Shown one piece after another: positions 1 through 7,713 of a stretch of DNA of 64,000 bases (positions are counted from its first letter, which is position 1; each line of letters begins with the position of its first letter). The notes under the pieces were generated by a model that saw nothing but the letters and a program-made list of their open reading frames with translations, had not been told where the DNA came from and ran no database searches. The DNA is from an uncultured Pirellulaceae bacterium. Its GTDB lineage: Bacteria; Planctomycetota; Planctomycetia; Pirellulales; Pirellulaceae. The position numbers were made by a program, and so were the translations under genes. Where the stretch lies: assembly GCA_937928555.1 (NCBI GenBank), contig CALFWR010000014.1:1-64000 (forward strand). The letters are read 5' to 3'.

Positions 1-182
1 CGAAACCGTGGCAAGCTTTGGAGCGCTGGAGTTTTTCGATTGGCAAAGTGCAAGGGCAGGGCAGATGCCGGAGCGGCGGACACGGCAGAGAGATTGGACC
101 GTGTTGAGAAAGCGCAGAATCGCAAACCGGGTTTGGATGTCGGAGTAATTCAGCGTCCTTGATCCGGCCTACAAATACAGCG
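1..182. other. Window edge, no supportable gene
   Basis: The stretch before the nadE stop codon holds no feature I can support. Plus frame 1 is open from the edge to a TGA at 160-162, and minus-strand frames are partly open too, but none gives a recognisable protein. It may be the end of a neighbouring gene or the 3' flank of nadE. Confidence 0.3.
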
Positions 183-2192
183 CTACCCGAGCGACGAATT
201 GAGAACCGTTTCGAGTTCTTCGATCTCGCGTTTGAAGCCGCCGGAGAGGATCGGGAAGCGGCACCAAGTCTTGGGGTCAAGGTTTTTGTCGTCCAGGTGG
301 AACGAAGGCGCGTAGCGCTCGCGTTTCCACTGGTTGCGACACCAGAGACGAAAGAAACGAATCGTCCATGCGCCCAACTGTGCCGAATCGATCTGCGGAT
401 AGTCGACCTTGAGATTCTCAAGGACTTCCATCGGAACCATCTTGTCGCGAATCGCGAAACACTCGATCGCGTCAAGAATTTCATACGGCATCAAATCGCC
501 TTCGTCGGTCTGGTTGTCTTCAGGGGGACGAAGCTCTGCGGTGGGTTGTTGATCGTTGACGGCTTTGAGAGCCGGAATCGCACTGCCGCCAACGGGACCG
601 GACTGTTCCATCCAAACCAGCCACTGGCGAAGATAATCTTTGTCGATCCCGGCGATGGGGCTGATCCCGCCGGATGTATCACCGTCCATCGTCGCGTACC
701 CAACGGCCGCTTCGCTGCGATTGCTGGTGGAAACCAACAATGCATTTTTGATGTTAGCCAGCATCCAGACGCCCGGAGAGCGAACCCGGGCCTGAATGTT
801 TTGCAATGCAATATCGTGCTTTTCCCAGGTCAGCGGTTCACCGATCGCGGCGCTGACGATCGACTGGTAGCCCTGGACCAGCGAGTCGACATCGAATTGG
901 TAATGCGTTGCGTTGACTGCGGCAGCAAGTTCGGCGGCGGCGTTTCGGGTGACATCGCCACTGTTTCGAGTTGACTGGTAAACGGTCGTGAGCAGCCGAC
1001 TGGCCATCTCGTCAACATCGGCAGGAAGGTTTTCGCCGGCAGCGCCGGGGATGGAAAACTTGAGCCGTTCGACGACGCCATCAAAACCAAGTTCGTCGAC
1101 AGAAAGCTCCAGCATGCAGCGAATCAGGGCAACAATGCTGGACGAATCACAGCCACCGCTGAGCGAGACGACGAAGCCTTTGGACCAGCTTTTTCGCAGG
1201 TAGTCAAAGAGCCCCAAGGAGACCGCGCGGGTAAATTCTTCTGCTTTGAGGTCCGTGCCCTGCTCCCATTGCATCTTGATCGGTTCGTTGCGTTGCAGTT
1301 GGCAGGCGGGATAGTCAAAAGTGACTCCAACGACATCTTTTTCGTCGCCATCGATGTCGGGCACAAAACTTCCGGTGCGTGCCCGGGCCATCCGTGTCGC
1401 TTCGATGTTGACGACCGCAGACGTAACCAGGACGGGTTTGAAGGAAAGCCGCTTGCCGCAAGCCAACAGGTTACCGCCGGTGGCGATCATGGCGTCGCCA
1501 TCAAAGATCGCGCGGCCCGATTCGTTGCCGGTAAGATTGCTGTAGATGTAGGAGACATTGAACGCGCGGCTGCCTTCGAGGACAAATCGTTGCCGAACTT
1601 GGTGTTTGTCGAAAGCAAAATGGCTGGCGCTGGGGTTGAGGATAATATCCACGCCACGTTCGGCGAGGCTTGCTCCGGGGCGCGTGCCGACCCATGCGTC
1701 CTCGCAGATTTCGAATCCGATGCGGATGCCTCCGACGTCGAAAAGCAGATCGCCGATCGGGTAAGACCTGTCGCCGACTTCGATTTCTCCGTCGATGCCC
1801 GCCGGCCATGGCTTGAACCAACGCGGCTCGTAATGAATGCCGTCGCCGGCGAGGTGTTGCTTGGAAACAAAGCCGGCGATCGTTCCGTCGACCACTAGGG
1901 CGGCGCAGTTGAAGACACCTCCGGCGTACATCATCGGCAGTCCTAGTGAAACAATCATGCCTTTTGTTTCAGGCACAATTTCGAGCAGGACTTTTTCTGC
2001 CGTCGCACGGATGCCGGGGCTGTGAAATTCGTCTTCGCAGCCGTAACCGGTGACGCAAAGCTCCGGGAGGCAGAGGATGGAGACGTTTTCACTGCGAGCC
2101 TGCTCAATCGCTTCGAGAATGTTCTGTTTGTTGGTGTGCCAATCGATTGGCGTTTGGTTGAGCACGCCGGCGGCGACCTTGACAAGCTTCAT
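183..2192 (-). CDS. nadE: Glutamine-dependent NAD+ synthetase
   Basis: Cytosolic enzyme that makes NAD+ from nicotinate adenine dinucleotide, ATP and glutamine. The first ~290 residues are a nitrilase-type glutaminase: LPELCVTGYG carries the catalytic Glu, KQHLAGDG the Lys and FEICEDAW the Cys. The second half is the ATP-PPase synthetase, with the PP-loop SGGCDSSS and the family motif SNRSEAAVGYATMDGDTSGG. I choose the ATG at 2192 (MKLVKVAAGVLNQ, 669 aa) rather than the ORF start at 2240, because nitrilase homology begins there and the extra 16 residues are not family-like. It is divergent from the zinc-ribbon gene downstream. The length is normal for the two-domain enzyme. Confidence 0.95.
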   Translation of the reverse strand: MKLVKVAAGVLNQTPIDWHTNKQNILEAIEQARSENVSILCLPELCVTGYGCEDEFHSPGIRATAEKVLLEIVPETKGMIVSLGLPMMYAGGVFNCAALVVDGTIAGFVSKQHLAGDGIHYEPRWFKPWPAGIDGEIEVGDRSYPIGDLLFDVGGIRIGFEICEDAWVGTRPGASLAERGVDIILNPSASHFAFDKHQVRQRFVLEGSRAFNVSYIYSNLTGNESGRAIFDGDAMIATGGNLLACGKRLSFKPVLVTSAVVNIEATRMARARTGSFVPDIDGDEKDVVGVTFDYPACQLQRNEPIKMQWEQGTDLKAEEFTRAVSLGLFDYLRKSWSKGFVVSLSGGCDSSSIVALIRCMLELSVDELGFDGVVERLKFSIPGAAGENLPADVDEMASRLLTTVYQSTRNSGDVTRNAAAELAAAVNATHYQFDVDSLVQGYQSIVSAAIGEPLTWEKHDIALQNIQARVRSPGVWMLANIKNALLVSTSNRSEAAVGYATMDGDTSGGISPIAGIDKDYLRQWLVWMEQSGPVGGSAIPALKAVNDQQPTAELRPPEDNQTDEGDLMPYEILDAIECFAIRDKMVPMEVLENLKVDYPQIDSAQLGAWTIRFFRLWCRNQWKRERYAPSFHLDDKNLDPKTWCRFPILSGGFKREIEELETVLNSSLG

Positions 2193-2256
2193 GTTTTTTC
2201 GCACTGGAATCAGGATTGGGCGGTGCAACGGGTGATGCACGGGTTTGGCTTGCGTC

Positions 2257-2262
2257 TATAAT
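2257..2262 (+). promoter_or_regulatory. Candidate -10 box (TATAAT)
   Basis: A perfect TATAAT lies in the divergent gap, 56 bases before the TTG start at 2318. No good -35 hexamer lies at standard spacing, so this is a partial promoter match only. Confidence 0.35.
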
Positions 2263-2317
2263 AGGGACTGGGAATAGACTCACATAGTTCACCTGAAAGA
2301 ACTTCAAAGGAGAACCG

Positions 2318-4012
2318 TTGTCAGGCGGTAGTGGAAAACAGGCCAGTTGCTCAAAATGTAGCGCGTCGTTCGCGGTCAAATCGGAAAACGACAAACCGTT
2401 GTGCCCCGATTGCCGGTCCGATGATATCGATGCGTTACTCGAAGGCATCCATCCGGGCATCGAAGCGGGAGCGTCGCGGGCGGATGACCACCCCGGTTCG
2501 CTTCGAATCGATGGACTGGACGATCTGCACCACGATTCGGATTCGTGGAGCATCAGGTGTCCGATTTGCGAATCGACGCTGCTGGTGACCGAGGAACTTA
2601 TTGGGTCCAAGGTCAAGTGTAGCGATTGCTATTCGAAGGTAAATGTGCTGCCCAGGCCCGGTGGTTCAGCGTCTGGTTCCTCGCGGGCCAACAAAAAAAC
2701 GCCCGCATCGCAGTCGCCGGGTGGTGATGTCGGTGCGGATCAATCGGCAGAATCAACATCAGACCTGTTCGAAGATCTGACACCCGCCTCGGAGGACTTC
2801 GGCGAACTGACTTTGGCGCCACCGGTTGAGCTAGATAATGAATTGATTCAGGCAATGCCGTTGGAAGTCACAATCGACGACGCTGTCGAAGAGGACGATG
2901 TGACCCAAGACGGCAACGGGGAAGTTCTCCAACTGGGCGATCCCCCGATCGAGGAAATTGAACCGGCGGTTCCGATGCCTGAAGTTCCGATCGCTGCTGC
3001 TGTAATGCCGACGGTCGAAGATCCGTTTGCCGACGACGATGACGATGACGACGAGATGATCGAATTGATCGACATGCCGCCGGAGATTGCCAATGCGGAT
3101 GTGTCGGCGGCGACACCGGTGGCGATGCCGCGAATCCCGCGACAGAAGAAAACTCCCGATCCGGTCAAAGTCGAAGACGATGCGCCGGTCCGCGTTCATG
3201 CGAAAAACAAAAAGAAACCAAAGCCAGAGAAACCGAACGAGTCCGCTCGCAACGGTGCCAAACCGGCAAAGGATCGTTTGCGAATCGGTGACTTGGGGCC
3301 CGCCGGGGTGTTTGACAAGTCGCTGGCAATGCTGCAGTCGATCGGTGTTTACATATGGGCCGGGTTGGCGATCGTGCTACTGTGGGTAGGCAGTGCCGCC
3401 TGGCACGGCTTTGGCCCGGCGAACCCTACTGAAGGCGCAGCGATGACCAATCGGATCGTCGACTGGGGGGTTGGCATGGCAGTGGGAAGAATCCCCTGCT
3501 GGATTGGCTACACGCTGCTGCTGTTTGTTTCAGGCGTGATATTTCGAGACGCAGCCAACGGGAAAACGACGGTGGAAGAAACCAGACCCACCGATGCATC
3601 GGACTTTTTCAGCACCGCGATGTTGTTTGGATTCAGCATGTTTATTGCGGCCTTGCCGTGGTTGCTGACCGGCTTGCTCAGCGTGATCCTTCCGCTGCAA
3701 TTGATTCTGGCGGTGCTGTTTCTGACTTCTGCCTGGGACAACCAGTCGCCGTACGGGATTGTCTCGGCGACAATATTGACCTCATTTTCGGAATGTCGTG
3801 ATGCGTGGATGGTTTGGGGCAAGTGCATTGCTCTGGCGATTCTGGGTGTGGCGATCGGTGGTGGGATGATGGACATACCTCTTCGCGGCGTGAGTATTTT
3901 TACTTCACTGGTAGGCGCGGTTTTAGTGACGTTTGCGACGTTGATTTATGCAACGGTCACCGGATGGCTGGCTGGCGAAGTTTCCGACACACTCAGCAAG
4001 GAGGTCGACTAG
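2318..4012 (+). CDS. Zinc-ribbon multi-pass membrane protein
   Basis: Protein of 564 aa and unknown function. Two CxxC...CxxC zinc ribbons sit at residues ~11-32 and ~81-104; the second resembles the MJ0042 type. A long acidic, Pro-rich, low-complexity linker (including DDDDDDDE) and a Lys-rich stretch follow. The last ~230 residues hold about five hydrophobic segments, beginning near SIGVYIWAGLAIVLLWVG. The start is TTG, supported by an AAAGGAG ribosome-binding site 5 bases upstream. The next gene starts one base after this stop codon, so the two are almost certainly co-transcribed. The layout (zinc ribbon, disordered linker, membrane domain) is common in planctomycetes but has no assigned role. 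Confidence 0.8.
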   Translation: MSGGSGKQASCSKCSASFAVKSENDKPLCPDCRSDDIDALLEGIHPGIEAGASRADDHPGSLRIDGLDDLHHDSDSWSIRCPICESTLLVTEELIGSKVKCSDCYSKVNVLPRPGGSASGSSRANKKTPASQSPGGDVGADQSAESTSDLFEDLTPASEDFGELTLAPPVELDNELIQAMPLEVTIDDAVEEDDVTQDGNGEVLQLGDPPIEEIEPAVPMPEVPIAAAVMPTVEDPFADDDDDDDEMIELIDMPPEIANADVSAATPVAMPRIPRQKKTPDPVKVEDDAPVRVHAKNKKKPKPEKPNESARNGAKPAKDRLRIGDLGPAGVFDKSLAMLQSIGVYIWAGLAIVLLWVGSAAWHGFGPANPTEGAAMTNRIVDWGVGMAVGRIPCWIGYTLLLFVSGVIFRDAANGKTTVEETRPTDASDFFSTAMLFGFSMFIAALPWLLTGLLSVILPLQLILAVLFLTSAWDNQSPYGIVSATILTSFSECRDAWMVWGKCIALAILGVAIGGGMMDIPLRGVSIFTSLVGAVLVTFATLIYATVTGWLAGEVSDTLSKEVD

Positions 4013-4013
4013 C

Positions 4014-6899
4014 GTGCTCTTTATCACCGCGATCAGAAGTTTAATTTTTCTTGCTGCGTTGTTGGTTCAGCAACCGGCGACACCGCCCACCGCACCGCCA
4101 GCACAGCAGGAGCAGACCGGCAAGGCCGATGCGGAGACTGTCGAATCGGTCAAACGATGGGTCGGGCTATTGTCGAGTCCCATATTTGAGCGACGCCAGG
4201 AAGCGACACGGGAATTGTGGCAGTTGGGGCCCAAGGCGCTTCCAGAGCTGGAGAGCTGGGCATCGCGTTCACGGGGCGACGCGTTGATCCGCCTGAATGA
4301 CCTGATCCTGTTTGCGCGCTGCGACGTCGGGCCGGAGGAGAACGAAAACGTGATTGATTGCGTGTCAGGTTTTTTGGAGCGTGAGTACACCGTCCAGCGA
4401 CGGTCTCTTGAAAAACTGTGCTTCCTTGACCGACGACCGGCTGCGTTTCGACTGGTCGAATTAGTGGAAGATAACGAAACGAGAATCAAGCTTCGCAGGG
4501 TTTGCACCAGCTCGATCGACGATGCCAAAAAGGCTTTGCGCAGCGAGGATAGCGAGAAAATCAAAGCGTGGATCGAAGATCCAACATCCAAAAGCAGCTT
4601 CAAGGCGGCCTACTATTACTGGCGTTGGATGCGAGGCGAATTGGATGACGAGATCAAAGCGCTAAAAGAGCAGGTCAAGCCTGAATTGGAAGCAGGTGCG
4701 AAGTACAAAGTGGCGTTGGAAAAATTCAAAAAGAAAAAAGGGGCTCAACGACGCAAGAAAGACAAAATGAACCCGCCCAAGGTTCCGTCTCAGGAAATCC
4801 TGCGTGACCTGATTGGAGTGCTTCGTTTTCAGCGGCGGGCAAAGGAGGCTGCGGAATACGCGAACGAGGTCGTGAATGAGTCGAAGCGACGCGAGCTAAC
4901 GCACACCATTCTGATGGAAAGCGGCGACTGGTCGTCGCTTCAATCGCTGATCGTGAGTGCCAAACAGGACGAGGACGAGGACGAAGAAGGCATTGACCAG
5001 GACGCAGACGAAGACACGCAAACCAAAAAGCCGCCCAAAGATGGGCTCGCCTACACCGCTGATGGTTACAAAAAAGCGTTGATCGAATTCTACGCAGGTG
5101 ATGAAAAAGCTTTTGCCGCATCGCTCAGCGAAATCAAGAAAGGTTTGAAGCCCGGGTCAAGCAAAAGCACTTACCGGGAGTTTCTGGATTACACCCTTGA
5201 GCGGGAGCCGGATGAACCGGAAGAGAATAATAAGAAAAAGAAGAAGCTCACCAGGAGCTACACGATGTTTACGACGCTGGCCAGCCAGCGCCGCTACGAT
5301 GAATTGTTTGACCTTTTCGGGTGGAACACCGTTGAGCAGCGGATCAAATATTTCAAACGCAGGCTTTCGACGATCAAGGCGGTAGCGAGTTCGGCGAGGT
5401 TGATCCGCAAAGCAAATGTGCTTGAAGAGCTTGCCGTCAAAGAAATTGAAAAGCTTGACGACCGTCGGCAGCAGATGACCAATCACTATCAGCAAGCGGT
5501 ACGACTGGTCGCGTCCCTAGGGATGACAGAAGAGTCCGAATACTACTTGCGGCGGTTCTATTTTGAACTCGCTGGCGACAGGGAATTTGATTTCGTGGCC
5601 AAAGCAGTGATCGTCGCGCTTCAAAGTCAGGGTGCGTATCAGTCGGCGATGGAGATTGCTTCAATTGAAGCAAAACGCACCGACGACGGGGATGCTTTTT
5701 CACTGGTTTTGAAAACCTACGATGCGCGGGGACGGATCCTGAACAACGATGCGATTTCGGAACTGGAAAGCAAACTCAAGGATTCAATCAAAGACCCGTC
5801 TGAACGCTACAAAGTCATCGCCAAACTGGTCAAAAGCCCCGCTGCCAGCGAGACATGGAAGGACATCGACATCTGGTCCGAATTTGACCGCTACGGGATC
5901 ACGTTTGGCAATGGCCCTGCCGATCAGCTTTTTCGAATCTGGCACATCGATGAGAAATTCCTGTCACGGTCGACGAGATCCAATGAGCCTATCGTGCTTG
6001 CGAGAGACTGCGTCTCGTCAGGGAATTATTTGCAAGCCGGCCAACTGTTTGAAACGTTGGCTTCTTCCAACGATTCGCATTCCTACTTTGGCAAAGCAGC
6101 GTGGGCTTACCGCAAGGCGGGCAACGAGCAGAAAGCACAAGTCATGCAAATGCTTTTCATGCTCGACTTTGAGCCGGATGATGCTTACGAATACTTGGAT
6201 GAATTCAATGGCGAACAATGGCAGATGATCGCGTTTGATGCGATGCGACTACATGACTGCCTGCGGGAAGATAGCATTGGCGAAAACTGCTACTATCTGT
6301 GGCGAATGACCGAACAGGACGAAAAAGGATTTGTTGATCCGTTTCAGGCGATGATCCGAACCCAGCTTTTGCGGCTGTACTATATCGACTCGCCGTACCT
6401 CGACGACAGCGAGCAAGACATTGCGCGATTCGTACGCGGGGGCTTTGCCAACGGCAATATTGAAACCGCCGCACGCTGGTACCGAAAGATTCTCAAGCAC
6501 CGCGCGGCCGATGCAAGCCTGTGCGAATCGGTATTTCCGCTGCTAATCAAAAGCAACCAGACCGAAACGTTGGACGACCTATTTATGCTGACATCAGAAG
6601 AATTTTACAAAGTGCTTTCGCGGTTTCCCGACAGCCCGTTGCTGTTGAACAACTACGCGTGGGTCTGTGCCAAAGCGAAAAAGAATCTGGACAATGCGAT
6701 TGAGTTGTCGCAAAAATCGGTCAAACTTCGTCCCGGCAACCCGCAGTATTGGGATACCCTTGCGGAGCTTTATTTTGCCAATGGAGAAAAGCAAAAAGCG
6801 ATCGAAGCAATCCGCAGGTCGATTGAACTGGCCCCCGAGACAAAACGTTATCGTGAGCAACTGAAGAAGTTTGAAGGCACCCGGGCGACTAACGGATAA
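4014..6899 (+). CDS. Secreted TPR/helical-repeat protein
   Basis: Large protein (961 aa) of helical repeats. The ORF track starts at 3948, inside the upstream gene. The GTG at 4014 directly follows the upstream stop and gives a proper signal peptide (VLFITAIRSLIFLAALLVQQP), so I use it. A charged region with runs such as EDEDEEG and NNKKKKK lies mid-protein. TPR-like helices continue to the C-terminus, where LLLNNYAWVCAKAKKNLDNA and the following AIEAIRRSIELAPE-type unit are classic TPRs. No catalytic motif is seen. Its likely role is as an envelope or periplasmic scaffold, perhaps working with the zinc-ribbon membrane protein in the same operon. Confidence 0.8.
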   Translation: MLFITAIRSLIFLAALLVQQPATPPTAPPAQQEQTGKADAETVESVKRWVGLLSSPIFERRQEATRELWQLGPKALPELESWASRSRGDALIRLNDLILFARCDVGPEENENVIDCVSGFLEREYTVQRRSLEKLCFLDRRPAAFRLVELVEDNETRIKLRRVCTSSIDDAKKALRSEDSEKIKAWIEDPTSKSSFKAAYYYWRWMRGELDDEIKALKEQVKPELEAGAKYKVALEKFKKKKGAQRRKKDKMNPPKVPSQEILRDLIGVLRFQRRAKEAAEYANEVVNESKRRELTHTILMESGDWSSLQSLIVSAKQDEDEDEEGIDQDADEDTQTKKPPKDGLAYTADGYKKALIEFYAGDEKAFAASLSEIKKGLKPGSSKSTYREFLDYTLEREPDEPEENNKKKKKLTRSYTMFTTLASQRRYDELFDLFGWNTVEQRIKYFKRRLSTIKAVASSARLIRKANVLEELAVKEIEKLDDRRQQMTNHYQQAVRLVASLGMTEESEYYLRRFYFELAGDREFDFVAKAVIVALQSQGAYQSAMEIASIEAKRTDDGDAFSLVLKTYDARGRILNNDAISELESKLKDSIKDPSERYKVIAKLVKSPAASETWKDIDIWSEFDRYGITFGNGPADQLFRIWHIDEKFLSRSTRSNEPIVLARDCVSSGNYLQAGQLFETLASSNDSHSYFGKAAWAYRKAGNEQKAQVMQMLFMLDFEPDDAYEYLDEFNGEQWQMIAFDAMRLHDCLREDSIGENCYYLWRMTEQDEKGFVDPFQAMIRTQLLRLYYIDSPYLDDSEQDIARFVRGGFANGNIETAARWYRKILKHRAADASLCESVFPLLIKSNQTETLDDLFMLTSEEFYKVLSRFPDSPLLLNNYAWVCAKAKKNLDNAIELSQKSVKLRPGNPQYWDTLAELYFANGEKQKAIEAIRRSIELAPETKRYREQLKKFEGTRATNG

Positions 6900-6910
6900 C
6901 TTTGGTACCG

Positions 6911-6935
6911 CCGGACTGCGATGGCTTGCAGCCGG
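6911..6935. terminator. Hairpin between convergent genes
   Basis: CCGG-A-CTGC pairs with GCAG-CCGG around an 8-base loop with one bulged A. It lies between the convergent TPR gene and cmk. No U-tract follows on either strand, so it is only a possible transcription end signal. Confidence 0.35.
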
Positions 6936-6938
6936 GAG

Positions 6939-7607
6939 CTAACTGCCCTGGCCGGTAGTCTTGATACGGGATTCGGCCAACTGCACTAGCTCTGCAACGA
7001 CCTGATCGATCGACTTGTTGTCGGTGTCAACTTCGACCGCATCTGCGGCTCGAACCAGCTTTCCAACAGGGCGGTTAACGTCCTGTTGGTCGCGAATTTT
7101 TTGGTCCGCAATCACCTGATCAAAATCGACGTACTGACCTGCGGCCTTCATTTGATCGGCTCGCCTGATCGCACGAAACTGCGGCGAGGCGGTCAGGAAG
7201 ATTTTCAGAAAGGCATCGGGAAAAGCTATCGTTCCCTGGTCGCGGCCTTCGCAAACGAAATTGCCTGTGGATGCGATCTGACGCTGCAAGCCCACCAGAC
7301 GACTGCGAATTTCCGCATGGTCCGCCACGTGGACGATGCTACGGGTGACGAGCGGATCACGGATCTGGACAGAGGCATCAACGCCGTCAACGAACACGCT
7401 TTCTCCGTCAAACCGGATATCGATTGCTTGAGCCAAAGCGAGAAGCGCATCGCCGTCGTCGAACTGCACGCCGCGATCGATCGCCGCCCAGGTCACGGCC
7501 CGATACATCGCTCCGGTATCGAGAAAAGCAAAGCCCAATCGCTGGGCAAGCCGACGGGTCACGGTGCTTTTTCCCGCACCGGCCGGCCCGTCAATCGCGA
7601 TCACCAT
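6939..7607 (-). CDS. cmk: Cytidylate kinase
   Basis: Phosphorylates CMP and dCMP to the diphosphates with ATP in the cytosol. The protein opens with the P-loop IDGPAGAGKST, followed by the family segment FLDTGAMYRAVTWAA. CEGRDQGTIAFPDAFLKIFLTAS matches the NMP-binding region, where most family members read GRDIGT; Gln replaces Ile here. 222 aa is the usual length. It is transcribed convergently with the TPR gene. Confidence 0.95.
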   Translation of the reverse strand: MVIAIDGPAGAGKSTVTRRLAQRLGFAFLDTGAMYRAVTWAAIDRGVQFDDGDALLALAQAIDIRFDGESVFVDGVDASVQIRDPLVTRSIVHVADHAEIRSRLVGLQRQIASTGNFVCEGRDQGTIAFPDAFLKIFLTASPQFRAIRRADQMKAAGQYVDFDQVIADQKIRDQQDVNRPVGKLVRAADAVEVDTDNKSIDQVVAELVQLAESRIKTTGQGS

Positions 7608-7713
7608 ATGGCATCCTCACTGCAAATAGGACGGGATTTCCGTCAGTCGTTAAATCTATGCGGCACTCTGCACGCGTTTTACAAAGTGTTGCCCTGGTCG
7701 GGGAACGTGCCCG

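Noticed and set aside
159-974. 271-aa plus-strand ORF opposite nadE
   Set aside because: Antisense shadow of the NAD+ synthetase; the real gene has clear motifs.
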